From assembly GCA_024236415.1 (NCBI GenBank), contig JACKKN010000006.1, forward strand, positions 1 to 64,000: a stretch of 64,000 nt of DNA, given 5' to 3'. Below, piece by piece: positions 33,514-42,177 of the stretch (the stretch's first letter is position 1; the number at the start of each line of letters is the position of its first letter). This DNA is from Hyphomicrobiales bacterium (GTDB lineage Bacteria > Pseudomonadota > Alphaproteobacteria > Rhodospirillales > JACKKN01). The notes beneath the pieces were generated by a model. It had not been told where the DNA came from. It made no database searches and worked only from the letters and a program-made list of their open reading frames with translations. The position numbers and the translations under genes are program-made.

Positions 33514-34161
33514 TCAGCCCTCTTCTTCGTCCGCTCCTTCATTGAGCCAGCGCGCCTTCTCCGCCTCGCTTAAAGACGAGCTGCGCACCGCGTCAGCAAA
33601 GTTTTGCCTGCCGGCGCCCGCCGGTTTGCCGCGCGCAAGGAACGCCCTGCCGGCAAGGGCCTGCGGCGGTAACGCCAGATAGGCGGTAACCGCTGAGACC
33701 GCTTTGCCGAGCAGCCGCGCTATATGCCTGATCAGGCGCGCGGGAATCGTTCGGGGCTCGATTTGCCGGCTGTTGAGCTTGCTAATCAGCGCAAGGTCCA
33801 GACCGCATGATTTTGCGAATTCCAGCGCGTCCATTCCAGCGCGTTGCGCTTGCCCGGTCAGGCTGTCGATCGGATCATCGCTTTGGGATTCACCCTGCTC
33901 TTGCTCATTGTGCTCATAAGCCACGTTCAGTACATGGCTCATTGTCCGGTCGATCAGCGCCTTTTCCGCCTCAGGCCCCAGCTCCGGCGCAGCCGGCAGA
34001 ACAAGCTGCTCGGCCCAGGCCGCGGCGAAATCGACCAGCTCCCGACGGTATTGCGGGTAGCGGCCCGCCCATTCCTCGAGGCTCTGCGCGGTCGGGCGGT
34101 CGTTTTCGGCGACGAACTCATTGAGCACGTCATCCAGCGTCATCGTGTTTCTATTCTCCAT
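33514..34161 (-). CDS. HTH regulator, probable partner of the IrrE-type peptidase
   Basis: The 215-residue protein has an acidic helical N-terminal part (about 8-90, DDVLNEFVAENDRPTAQSLEEWAG) and a Cro/CI-like HTH (about 105-150, GMDALEFAKSCGLDLALISKLNSRQI). In ImmR/ImmA and DdrO/IrrE pairs the peptidase gene follows its HTH target, the same order as here. It overlaps the sigma-like gene by 11 bp. The N-terminal part could also bind that sigma factor, as an anti-sigma would; this is inference. Confidence 0.55.
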   Translation of the reverse strand: MENRNTMTLDDVLNEFVAENDRPTAQSLEEWAGRYPQYRRELVDFAAAWAEQLVLPAAPELGPEAEKALIDRTMSHVLNVAYEHNEQEQGESQSDDPIDSLTGQAQRAGMDALEFAKSCGLDLALISKLNSRQIEPRTIPARLIRHIARLLGKAVSAVTAYLALPPQALAGRAFLARGKPAGAGRQNFADAVRSSSLSEAEKARWLNEGADEEEG

Positions 34162-34975
34162 TTTTCTTCTCCCGGAAGCCGGCCAGCAAGCCCTCGGCCT
34201 CCTTCAACCAGTTGCGAATCGTGCGTCCCGAGCAGCCGTAACGCTGAGCGATCGTCAGCTCGCCCTCGGGATCGTCTGCGGCATTGTCCGCGCCGATCTT
34301 CATTCCGACATAGTGGCGCAACAGGAAAACGGCGCGCAGGCGCTCGGGCAGCTTTGCAAGCCCTTCCGAAATCATTGTGAGTTGTTCAGGCGAAAGTCGG
34401 TCATCGGCCTCCTGTTCGAGCCGCGTCTGTCCTTCGGAGCCGCTTTCGCCCGAAATACCCGTGTCGAGGCTTTCGGTATCCCCGCTGTGCCGGAAGGCTT
34501 TCCGGCAGGCATCGATCGTCTTGTTGTCCAGATACTTCCAGAACCGCACCTGCATGAAGTCGCCGCGGTCATCCGCCGCGAACAGGTCCTCGACGACCTT
34601 CTTCATCACATCGTTTTGCAGGTCCTCGCGAGTCTCGCGGTCAAACCCCCGGAACTGCCCCCGGAAATAGGGCATACAGCGCTCAATCAGCTCCCTGAAC
34701 AGCGCATCACGGGTCCTGGTATCGCCGCTGAGAACGGAGCGGCGGATGAAATAGACCAGCGCTTCCGCCGGCAGGAATTCCGGTGCATCTTCGTTGCGGC
34801 ACCGTGCCCGCGCGATCAGTGCCGCCGGGGCGAGGGCGGCCGCATCCATGATCTGTTGCTCGGTCTTCGCGAGGCGTTTATAGGTCCCCCGCGTCAGCGG
34901 TTCGACCGGCGGCGTTTCCCCGGACTCTCCCGGGTCCGGCGGCTTGGACGGCGGTGAAGAATGCGCTTTAGCCAT
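34151..34975 (-). CDS. ECF-like RNA polymerase sigma factor
   Basis: The 274-residue protein shows a region 2-like segment (about 90-165: FRELIERCMPYFRGQFRG ... FMQVRFWKYLDNKTIDACRKAF) and a region 4-like HTH at the end (ERLRAVFLLRHYVGMKIG ... LTIAQRYGCSGRTIRNWLKEAEGLL). An acidic linker separates them. ATG 34975 has AAAGGA before it; ATG 34990 is also possible. It heads the cluster and may direct its transcription from a dedicated promoter. A palindrome lies just before it. Confidence 0.65.
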   Translation of the reverse strand: MAKAHSSPPSKPPDPGESGETPPVEPLTRGTYKRLAKTEQQIMDAAALAPAALIARARCRNEDAPEFLPAEALVYFIRRSVLSGDTRTRDALFRELIERCMPYFRGQFRGFDRETREDLQNDVMKKVVEDLFAADDRGDFMQVRFWKYLDNKTIDACRKAFRHSGDTESLDTGISGESGSEGQTRLEQEADDRLSPEQLTMISEGLAKLPERLRAVFLLRHYVGMKIGADNAADDPEGELTIAQRYGCSGRTIRNWLKEAEGLLAGFREKKNGE

Positions 34976-34990
34976 GGCATATCCTTTCAT

Positions 34991-35002
34991 CTAATTAATT
35001 AG
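34991..35002. promoter_or_regulatory. Palindrome CTAATTAATTAG upstream of sigma-like gene
   Basis: This 12-bp perfect palindrome sits directly next to the start region of the sigma-factor gene, in AT-rich sequence unlike the flanks. It is a possible operator for the neighbouring HTH protein. Between here and 35683 there is no strong gene. Confidence 0.35.
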
Positions 35003-35396
35003 TCGGCCCGGTTGCCCGAATCCGGAAACAAGTTTTCAGAAAAATTTTCCGCCGGGAAAGCCGTCCAGCATCTAGCGGCGCAATATTCTCAACACTCGTC
35101 CAGCCGAGAACCAAATTCAACGCCGCGTTGATGATTTATCCACCTGCCCCACCGGGGCGCCCGCGTCCACGTCTGCCGGCACGGCCGCGACGGGCTCTAC
35201 TCCCGCGGCGCAGGAACCCGAACCCTGCACGCGGGTTTCGGCTAACCGGTGACGACCCCTGGCGCTAAGGGCGCGTTCCACGCCCGGCACGGACGAAGGC
35301 GAGAGAGTGTACGAGGTCCCGCTGCGCTCGTGCTTCGCATCCGCTCCTACGGGGCCGCCGCGAACCCCGCGCCTCCGCGACCGCTGACAATCTGCC

Positions 35397-35588
35397 GTGC
35401 CGCTAAAGCGCAAAGGGGCTCACAGTGGGCCGCTTCGCAGCAATATCGCGCAGCGCACGAGTGTGGCTGTGCAGGAAATTCTTAACGCCGATCCGCGCAA
35501 GACCAAGGAAGTGGACGCGGCGCTCCGCCTGTTTGCGTTCCAGGCGCATGAGGGCATCCTTGTGCTCGCCCGTCAAGGGCAGGGGTAA
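35397..35588 (+). CDS. Small hypothetical protein (doubtful)
   Basis: From GTG 35397 a 63-residue frame reads a basic start and then TSVAVQEILNADPRKTKEVDAALRLFAFQAHEGILVLARQ, whose second half is protein-like. It might be a short accessory protein or a fragment. No clear ribosome site. Confidence 0.25.
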   Translation: MPLKRKGAHSGPLRSNIAQRTSVAVQEILNADPRKTKEVDAALRLFAFQAHEGILVLARQGQG

Positions 35589-35682
35589 AGCGCGTATTAA
35601 GTAAAGGAAGCGCGGTCGCGGCTTTACGCCGTGTGTCTAGAGTTTGGCGTCGAAGCCGATGAGCTAAAATAGGAAAAATCCG

Positions 35683-35976
35683 ATGAAGGACTTCGATAAG
35701 TACGCCCTCTATGAGGCCGTCAGTGTGCTCACCGACGACGAGCTTGACGGGCTGCTGACTCAGCTCACTGCGCTCACCTTTGGCCAGAGCGACCGCAGCG
35801 TCTTCGATACGTGCGACAGCCTTGTCAACCGCGTGGCGAGGGATTTGGACGTTGCGATGCGCAATCACTGGCAGCCCGACCGGACCTTTCTGGAATGGCG
35901 GACGCGCGAGCAGCTTACCGCCATTGGTGCATATAAGAAATTGGAACTGATCAATGCTTTGTTGCGGGATTTCTAG
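35683..35976 (+). CDS. Small hypothetical protein
   Basis: The 97-residue acidic helical protein MKDFDKYALYEAVSVLTDDELDGLL ... has no transmembrane or catalytic motif. ATG 35683 follows TAGGAAAAA. It is isolated, with about 260 bp of empty sequence after it before the ATP-grasp gene on the other strand. Confidence 0.45.
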   Translation: MKDFDKYALYEAVSVLTDDELDGLLTQLTALTFGQSDRSVFDTCDSLVNRVARDLDVAMRNHWQPDRTFLEWRTREQLTAIGAYKKLELINALLRDF

Positions 35977-36239
35977 AACGCCAAAGCGGCGGAACGGCCT
36001 GCCCGGGTCAGGTCAAGGCGCGGGAGTGGCTGCCCGATGTGATGCGCTTTCCGGCAGTAGACCCTGGCGCGCTTTTCAGCGCACCGGATGATGGGTCCCT
36101 TGATGAAGTCGCGTAGGCGGCGGCATCGCGCCCGACTGCCCGTTTGGGGCAAGCGGGTATTTCTTTGTCGAGCGTCCCAAAGGGTAAATGTTACGGATAG
36201 CGGGCCGGACTGGCAGGCAGGTTCACCCAGCGGGTTGAG

Positions 36240-37247
36240 CTACACCGTCAGCGGCAGACGATATGTCGCTGGTTCCGTCAGAAGGTTTGCAATGGCCTCG
36301 GAAATTGGTTGCCCGGTGAGTTCCTCCAACCAGAGCCACTGACCGTTCGGGTTGCACTCTAGCCAGACGTATTTTCCGTTCTTGTCCAAGATGATGTCGA
36401 AGGTGGAAAACTGAAGGCCGTAGTGTCTGTTGAATTGAAGGAGTTTTTGCGCGAAATCGGCCGGTAGAACGTACGGTTCATGCCCGAGCTCTTCCACATC
36501 AACGGCACGCCAGTCGTGGACTGCAAATTCATGTTTCTGAGAATCAATCGCCGTACAGAAGATTTGGCTTCCAACAACGGTTGCTCGAAGTTCAATATCC
36601 TTATCGACGTATTCTTGAAGCATGGTTGGAGCTAGAGCGATGGAATCGTGAAGCTTGTCGAACGACTCGCGACTAACGGCAGATGCAAAACTGTCCCACG
36701 AGGTGGCTGGATCAGAAGGATGCTTGAACGTCGTTAGGCCAAACGGTTTGGCAAGAATGTGCCAGGCACAGTCCTCAGCGAACCGCCGAGCCGCTTTGGG
36801 ATCAGTGGTCACAAAAGTACGAGGGGTGGCCAAGCCAAGCGCAGATGCCAAGCGCAAGTTCGGCAATTTATGGCTTGCTTGCTGAATGCTCCAATAATCG
36901 CTTACCCAAAAGCACGAATTTAGAATACCGATCAGTGATTTAAAAAGGGCGGTATATTCATCGTGTACGAAGCTCTTTGCAGCGGTTGAGAGGCGCATAT
37001 TTTGAGATTCTATGGGGACGGGCTTTCGATACCAAATTGACGTGACCTCGCTGAATGAGAATGAGCGACCGGAATCACCTAGACAAATTCGGCCGTCCCA
37101 TCTATCACCGTCGATCGAGATGGTGGCATTGTCCGCCAGATTATCGGTATTCAAGCGAACGACGTTGTGGTTGGAGCATTCCTCGATTTGGGGAATGATG
37201 CGGTCGGCGTGAACATCGTCCATGCCGGTGACGATAAGAATGGTCAT
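36240..37247 (-). CDS. ATP-grasp peptide maturase (MvdC/MvdD/TgmB-like)
   Basis: The 335-residue protein matches the length and layout of graspetide ligases: a precursor-binding pre-domain (about 1-115, with SIWYRKP), then an ATP-grasp core with HILAKPFG, MLQEYVDKDIELRATVVG, and DIILDKNGKYVWLECNPNGQWLWLE, the Mg/ATP-binding D...ExN motif near the end. It would make ester or amide links between Ser/Thr/Lys and Asp/Glu side chains of the precursor. ATG 37247 is chosen because it opens with MTILIVTG, typical of this family; the longer frame to 37385 overlaps the precursor gene antisense-free but without a start signal. Confidence 0.75.
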   Translation of the reverse strand: MTILIVTGMDDVHADRIIPQIEECSNHNVVRLNTDNLADNATISIDGDRWDGRICLGDSGRSFSFSEVTSIWYRKPVPIESQNMRLSTAAKSFVHDEYTALFKSLIGILNSCFWVSDYWSIQQASHKLPNLRLASALGLATPRTFVTTDPKAARRFAEDCAWHILAKPFGLTTFKHPSDPATSWDSFASAVSRESFDKLHDSIALAPTMLQEYVDKDIELRATVVGSQIFCTAIDSQKHEFAVHDWRAVDVEELGHEPYVLPADFAQKLLQFNRHYGLQFSTFDIILDKNGKYVWLECNPNGQWLWLEELTGQPISEAIANLLTEPATYRLPLTV

Positions 37248-37271
37248 TGTTGAGCGTCCTTGTACAACGGC

Positions 37272-37300
37272 GAAGCACCGGGATGCTGTCCCGGTGCTTC
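37272..37300 (-). promoter_or_regulatory. Perfect 12-bp hairpin between precursor and maturase
   Basis: GAAGCACCGGGA (37272-37283) pairs exactly with 37289-37300, loop TGCTG. It falls in the 74-bp gap between the peptide gene and the ligase gene. No T-run follows on the minus strand, so a partial terminator or RNA-stability hairpin that makes more precursor than enzyme is more likely than a full stop. Confidence 0.6.
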
Positions 37301-37321
37301 GTATTCTTCGGTCACGGCTAA

Positions 37322-37573
37322 TTAATCGTCTTGCTGTCGGTCGTTGTCCAGAAACACGATACCCGTCGAGTTTCGGCGGTTGCAAGTGCTCCGGCCCATC
37401 GTCAACAGCGTTCCCGAGGGAAACTCGTTCTGCTGTTTCGACGGATTGTAGGTGAGACCGTCTTGTCGACCGACAATCGCCTCAACATCGACGTAGGTTG
37501 GCGTGGCAAAGGCCATGGTGAACGGTACGGCTTCGTCCACAACCGATTCATGTAGCCTGGTCGTCGAGTACAT
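37322..37573 (-). CDS. Putative graspetide (ATP-grasp RiPP) precursor peptide
   Basis: The 83-residue peptide starts at ATG 37573 with TAGGAGG just before it, one of the strongest ribosome sites in the window. A leader-like part contains VPFTMAFATPTY, resembling the P-F-x-x-F-A block seen in ATP-grasp target peptides. The C-terminus, STGIVFLDNDRQQDD, combines Ser/Thr donors with Asp acceptors, as an omega-ester core would. The next gene is the ATP-grasp ligase. Product is unknown; a single Cys (in STCNRRN) is notable. Confidence 0.6.
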   Translation of the reverse strand: MYSTTRLHESVVDEAVPFTMAFATPTYVDVEAIVGRQDGLTYNPSKQQNEFPSGTLLTMGRSTCNRRNSTGIVFLDNDRQQDD

Positions 37574-37754
37574 GCGCTGGTTCCTCCTATTTGGGCGCAC
37601 CGGCGGTGCGCGACAAATCCGAACTTAGAACCGACTGGGGTGAGTCAGCATCGGGGCCGAACATACTTTTACGTCGCTCCGCATGTTGTTCCATCGGTAG
37701 ATCTTTTCGTTCCGGGTATTGTGTCACGCTGCTCATTCCGCCTATTTTTGTCAG

Positions 37755-40700
37755 ATGGTACGTCGTCCAGCCCGTAAACCCGATCAATACTTTGATTTAG
37801 AGCTTGTCACCGTGATCGACGGGCTCTTCAAAGCAGGTGCGCGCACCAGGATGCGCCGCGAACTAATCTTTCCTAGGACGCGGAACAACAAGTACCGACC
37901 AGGTGCGGTACGAGAACTCTTTGGGCTGACCGAGGGTGACTTCACCAGTTGGAAATTTCAGGACTGGAGGAAGGCGGGCGCCAACAAGGCAATCGATATC
38001 TGCAATGACCTTTTGTTCATTTTTTCGGGAAACTACCAATCAACGTGGAATGATCCTTCGAGGACGGCGAAGGCAACAGCTGTATTCAAAAACTGGAATG
38101 AAAACTGCGCAGAGGAGCTTGAGAAGGCCGTCACCGGACTTGAGCGGCACCGACGCACCCTTGAACAAGAGGAGGCGCGGAGGCCTTTTGCCCTACGGCC
38201 AATGACTCCGCGCACTCCGGCGGGCCAGCCGATCCACCAGCCAGGTCAAATACCGGCAAATTCGCTCCCCGAATCTCCGGGGCTGCGCTTGCCATCGCCG
38301 CAGCCCCACGACCTATCTCCGCCTCCATGCCGTAACGCTGTCTCGCGACCAGCGCATGTATGCGAGACGAGATCACTTGCAAGCACGTATTTTGGAGTTG
38401 TTGTCGAGGGACGGGCCAAGTCCGGCAAGCGCTATATAGTCCACGAGTTTGTTTCGTCATTGGCAGAACAGACACGCATACTCTGGTACAACCTGACAAG
38501 TGATACTGTGCTTAGAGACGTTCTTGCGCGTCTGCAACTTGTCGAGCCCGGACTCACTATTGTGGCCGGTCAAGAAATTTCCAACTTAATCGAATGGCTA
38601 CTTTCAACAAGCACGTTGTTGGTGCTCGATGGATTGGATAGAGAGAACAACCGTTCATTTTCTCAACTATTGCGATTGACCGCTAGATTGCCCGGACCCT
38701 GCCATATTGTGGCGTGCTCGCATGTAAAGCTTGGGGGAGAAAATTCCCACGAGATCGGGCCTCTCACATTTGAAGAGGCGACCGCATTTCTTCGTCAACT
38801 TAACATCGCACACGAGCCGGCTGAAGTCAGGGCTGCTGCAGCCGATGGTACTCTGTGGCCTTATGCCCTGACCAAAGCCGCGGCGCTGTTTGGCACCGTC
38901 AACAGCGACCATCTCGCGGCGGCCACCACTATCCTCAACAACGAAATAATCGCAGGCTTGCCGTCTGACGACCAAAACGTCATGGAGGTGCTGCACGTGA
39001 TAAACGCGGAATTCGACACTGCGGTCGTTTCAGAAATTTTGCACGAACTACAGCTAGACATTCCCGTGCACCAGTTGCTCGACCGACTGCAATCCGTCTT
39101 CCTGGTCAAGCAATCCTCCGCGTCCACCTGGCAGCTAGAAAGCGGCACGAATGAGATGTCCGCTCGCCATTTGCCGGAAGGTAAGCTGACCGAAGTTCTC
39201 CTAAGACTGGCTCGGCACTATGAGTCTAAAGCTGTTCAAAATGGCAGGCTTCCTCGGGAATTGGCCCTTGGCGACTGCATGCACCTCTTTGCGTCGTGCC
39301 GCCTTCTCCAACTTGCCCAGGCTGACAAGAGAAAACGCGAATGGCTGCGAAACGCGTTTTCGAGATCACTGGAACGGTTTGGTGCGTTTAGGCAGCTCAG
39401 TTTTCTCTACCAATATGAGTTGGAGGAATCTGGTGGTGCCGATCTATGGATGCAATTTAGATATGCTCGTATGTTGTTCGCAACAGGCAAGTACGAACAA
39501 GCGCTGGAGTCCATTGACACAGCGTTCCACACGATGATCGGTGCACTAACGGAGAGAGACGAAGGACTTTATATTTCGATTTTGCGGCTGCTCGCAGAAG
39601 TTCTTGTAGAGCTTGGTCATGCCGACATGGCGCTCAAGATCTTGGACGGTTCGCTCGAACGAGCAGACATCAAAGAGATTGAAGGGACCTTGGCCATCCA
39701 GGCCGTCTCTGTATTGAGTTGGGCATTGACGAAAGCTGGCATGCCAGAGGCATGCATAGACGTGAACGACGATATTTTGAACAAACGATTTGAGGGGCTG
39801 ACGCTGCCGTTCTCGAGAGCGGTTTCAGACACGAGAGTCGGTGTGGCGTGCAGGCAATTAGGTCAACTGGAAGAGTCCGTGACGGCCTTGGGGAGAGCCA
39901 GCGTCTTCTTCCGCGACGTTGATGCACGGGCCTATGGCTGGAGCACGACCAATCTCGCTTACAGTCTTCATCTATCGCATCAATTCGACGATGCTCAAAC
40001 TGCAGTCGGCAACGCAGTCGAAACCAACGCGGCGAATGGACTGTTCAACGCTGAGATGGCATCCATTTACACCATGTTCTTGAACGACGAACGATATGCC
40101 GAGCTTCATCCCGCCATCGCCAGCGAAATTGAACGCACTGCGGAGTACGAAGCTGAGAGGCAGCGGGTAGCCTCAGACATGCCGAACAGCCGTCTACTGC
40201 AGCACGTAATGCTAGACCTAGAAATTGATGCAGCCGAGCCTTACGAATTTGATAAAGCGAAATACGAACTGTTTTCGCTTACCCGACCTCACTCCATTCG
40301 ATCGAAATTCAATCAGAATCTTATCCGGCGGCTCAGAAGCGTCGACGTGGAGCCGATTCTTGACAAGATTTTTGCGAACAAATCGAAGGAGGCCATTTTT
40401 CGAAGTCCTATTTATAATAGGGTTATAATAAACGCTGCAAAAGATATTCCGGTTCTTGGAAAGAAGTTTATCAATCCATTTATTGAACTAATTAGCAAAC
40501 AAGTGGATGGCGTACTGTTTTCCTATGCTAGATACTTTGAGGCGATCGGTGATATAATGAATTCTGAGCTTTTGCTGGAGCATGTGCGTCGCAAAGAGTC
40601 TTTTAGCTATTACAATATCAAAGCCAACTGCACCTCAAAGACTGACCCAATACTTGCTTTAAGTCTGAATGATAAAGCCATCGAGTACTGTCGATTTCGG

Positions 40701-41024
40701 CAACAAAAAGCGCAGATTCTGAACAACAAAGCGACGATTGTGTATGAACACGAAATGCGCCTAAGTTTTGCTGAGGCCATGGATTGGTGTGAGCAATCAA
40801 TTAGGAACGCGACCAAGTCCGGTTTCTTTTGGCCACGGAACTTGCTGCTCAAATTCAAGTTGCTGACATGCGAGTTTGATGAGATTGGGAGTGTTGTTCG
40901 TGGGCACGTGGACCGATTCCATATTGGAATTCCCAACCTCCGGAAGATCGTCGCGGAAGTAAAGCCACGGAAGCGGCGGGAGGAAGCGCTTCGTGTTGTT
41001 GCCGCGCTTGAGCCGGGCGAGTGA
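37755..41024 (+). CDS. STAND-type NTPase with long repeat-rich C-terminus
   Basis: The 1,089-residue protein has three parts: an N-terminal helical domain (about 1-105), a Pro-rich linker, a STAND/NB-ARC-like NTPase (about 205-450) with GRAKSGKR (P-loop variant) and TLLVLDGLD (Walker B), then about 600 residues of helical repeats of TPR type (for example YARMLFATGKYEQALESIDTAF). STAND proteins are signal-sensing switches, common both as antiphage sensors and as regulators of secondary-metabolite genes. It is divergent from the RiPP precursor (181-bp shared gap). ATG 37755 is preferred over GTG 37719. GC is lower than the chromosome. Confidence 0.6.
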   Translation: MVRRPARKPDQYFDLELVTVIDGLFKAGARTRMRRELIFPRTRNNKYRPGAVRELFGLTEGDFTSWKFQDWRKAGANKAIDICNDLLFIFSGNYQSTWNDPSRTAKATAVFKNWNENCAEELEKAVTGLERHRRTLEQEEARRPFALRPMTPRTPAGQPIHQPGQIPANSLPESPGLRLPSPQPHDLSPPPCRNAVSRPAHVCETRSLASTYFGVVVEGRAKSGKRYIVHEFVSSLAEQTRILWYNLTSDTVLRDVLARLQLVEPGLTIVAGQEISNLIEWLLSTSTLLVLDGLDRENNRSFSQLLRLTARLPGPCHIVACSHVKLGGENSHEIGPLTFEEATAFLRQLNIAHEPAEVRAAAADGTLWPYALTKAAALFGTVNSDHLAAATTILNNEIIAGLPSDDQNVMEVLHVINAEFDTAVVSEILHELQLDIPVHQLLDRLQSVFLVKQSSASTWQLESGTNEMSARHLPEGKLTEVLLRLARHYESKAVQNGRLPRELALGDCMHLFASCRLLQLAQADKRKREWLRNAFSRSLERFGAFRQLSFLYQYELEESGGADLWMQFRYARMLFATGKYEQALESIDTAFHTMIGALTERDEGLYISILRLLAEVLVELGHADMALKILDGSLERADIKEIEGTLAIQAVSVLSWALTKAGMPEACIDVNDDILNKRFEGLTLPFSRAVSDTRVGVACRQLGQLEESVTALGRASVFFRDVDARAYGWSTTNLAYSLHLSHQFDDAQTAVGNAVETNAANGLFNAEMASIYTMFLNDERYAELHPAIASEIERTAEYEAERQRVASDMPNSRLLQHVMLDLEIDAAEPYEFDKAKYELFSLTRPHSIRSKFNQNLIRRLRSVDVEPILDKIFANKSKEAIFRSPIYNRVIINAAKDIPVLGKKFINPFIELISKQVDGVLFSYARYFEAIGDIMNSELLLEHVRRKESFSYYNIKANCTSKTDPILALSLNDKAIEYCRFRQQKAQILNNKATIVYEHEMRLSFAEAMDWCEQSIRNATKSGFFWPRNLLLKFKLLTCEFDEIGSVVRGHVDRFHIGIPNLRKIVAEVKPRKRREEALRVVAALEPGE

Positions 41025-41388
41025 AGGGTAGAACCGGGTAGCCAGATTGGATGCACAGGAACGGCGACACGAAATGGCTGTTGGTGGATTGCGGCAAACG
41101 AAGTTTGCGAGCGTGTCTGCGGAAGCGTGAATTCGATATTTGTGCATGGTGCTCAGGGGGTACATTGTGCTCCAGCCGCTTGGAGCGGAACATGTCACTC
41201 AGTCCGAAACCTACCCCTGCAACCAATTTGACAGGCTTTTAACCCAAGCCAGCTTCCTTGACCGGATCTCGACTTGGCACAAATCCGGCACACCTGTGAG
41301 CGACACATAGCGATTTACAGCGACATTGCGCGATGCTAAGTTCCTGACATCACTGGAAAACATCAATAAAATCAGTGTGCCAAGTCAG

Positions 41389-41434
41389 CCTCCGAAGGCA
41401 GAGGTCACAGGTTCGAATCCTGTCGGGTGCGCCA
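41389..41434 (+). other. Attachment-site scar: 3' half of tRNA-Arg(CCG)
   Basis: CCTCCGAAGG (anticodon loop with CCG) followed by the variable loop, T-arm GGTTCGAATCC and acceptor end GGGTGCGCCA form the 3' half of tRNA-Arg. The preceding 40 bp do not form a 5' half, so this is not a functional gene but an attR-type site at the right end of the island. The remainder of 41025-42177 holds no gene I can support. Confidence 0.8.
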
Positions 41435-42177
41435 AATTCTTCAAAGAGTTGGCACTTATACGGAACTCGTCGGTTTTCCATGCGGAAGCATGACGGAGGC
41501 ATTCGTCGGCCCACATCGTGATGACTCCATCCGAGGCGGGCTGTCGTGTCACGGTACCTGGGCACCGGGTTCCAAGGCGCATAGGAGTCATGCTTGCTCA
41601 GCCTGCTCCAATTCATCGCCGGCCAACGCGCCCCTTTCTTCGGATCCCGCGCCGTGCTTCAACTCGCGGACATTGCCTTGAGCCATTAAATCAAACGCTC
41701 TGAAAAACGGCGCCGAAGCGCCTCGTGACCTCGGATGGGTTTGGTGACGCCCGGTCGACTGCGGTCAGGGATTGCGTCTCGACGGGCGCGGGAAAAGGGA
41801 ATCGAACGGCAGCCGGCCAAAAGTGCCGCTGGAACTCCGTAACCTGATCCGCGAGGTGAGCCGGACGAACTCGCCCCTGGGAGTCCGCCGCCCATCCATG
41901 GAAAGCGATGTTGGGTCACCTAGAGGGCGGACTACTATAAGTCAATATTATATGCCGCCTGAAGCAAATAATAACACAACGCTTGAACCACTGCTAACCT
42001 CAGAAACGGAATATTGCTCAATTCTGCCAAGAACTGGGCCTGCCCTCGCACCTGAAATCAAGGGGCGGCGTTGTTGGAGTTTGGTGATGCGAAGAAGACC
42101 GGCGCAAAGAGGGCCTGATCGAGCAGTCTAACGAAAAATCGAACTTCAAAACCGCGTACACGAAAGGGAGTATTTCT

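Larger units (their letters stand above)
1..41434. mobile_element. Mosaic integrated mobilizable region (left end outside window)
   Basis: A run of mobile-element functions fills this span: two tyrosine recombinases, relaxase, MobC-like protein, coupling ATPase, ArdC antirestriction, toxin-antitoxin, IS remnants and defence-like cargo. Its right edge is the isolated 3' half of tRNA-Arg at 41389-41434, after which ordinary chromosomal genes begin. A second tRNA 3' fragment at 8500-8543 shows that at least two integrations contributed. Base composition varies strongly from block to block. I see no VirB-type secretion genes, so transfer would need a helper unless they lie to the left. Whether this is one element or several nested ones cannot be decided without the left flank. 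Confidence 0.6.

Noticed and set aside
41389..41434. Functional tRNA-Arg gene
   Set aside because: The preceding bases do not pair with the acceptor 3' strand and lack a D-arm.
41350..41616. 88-codon minus-strand frame with DRIRTCDLCLRR
   Set aside because: This peptide is the well-known false translation of the antisense of a tRNA end; it covers the tRNA-Arg scar.
41772..42131. 119-codon frame between the island end and dctP
   Set aside because: Changes composition midway, no ribosome site, no recognisable protein pattern.
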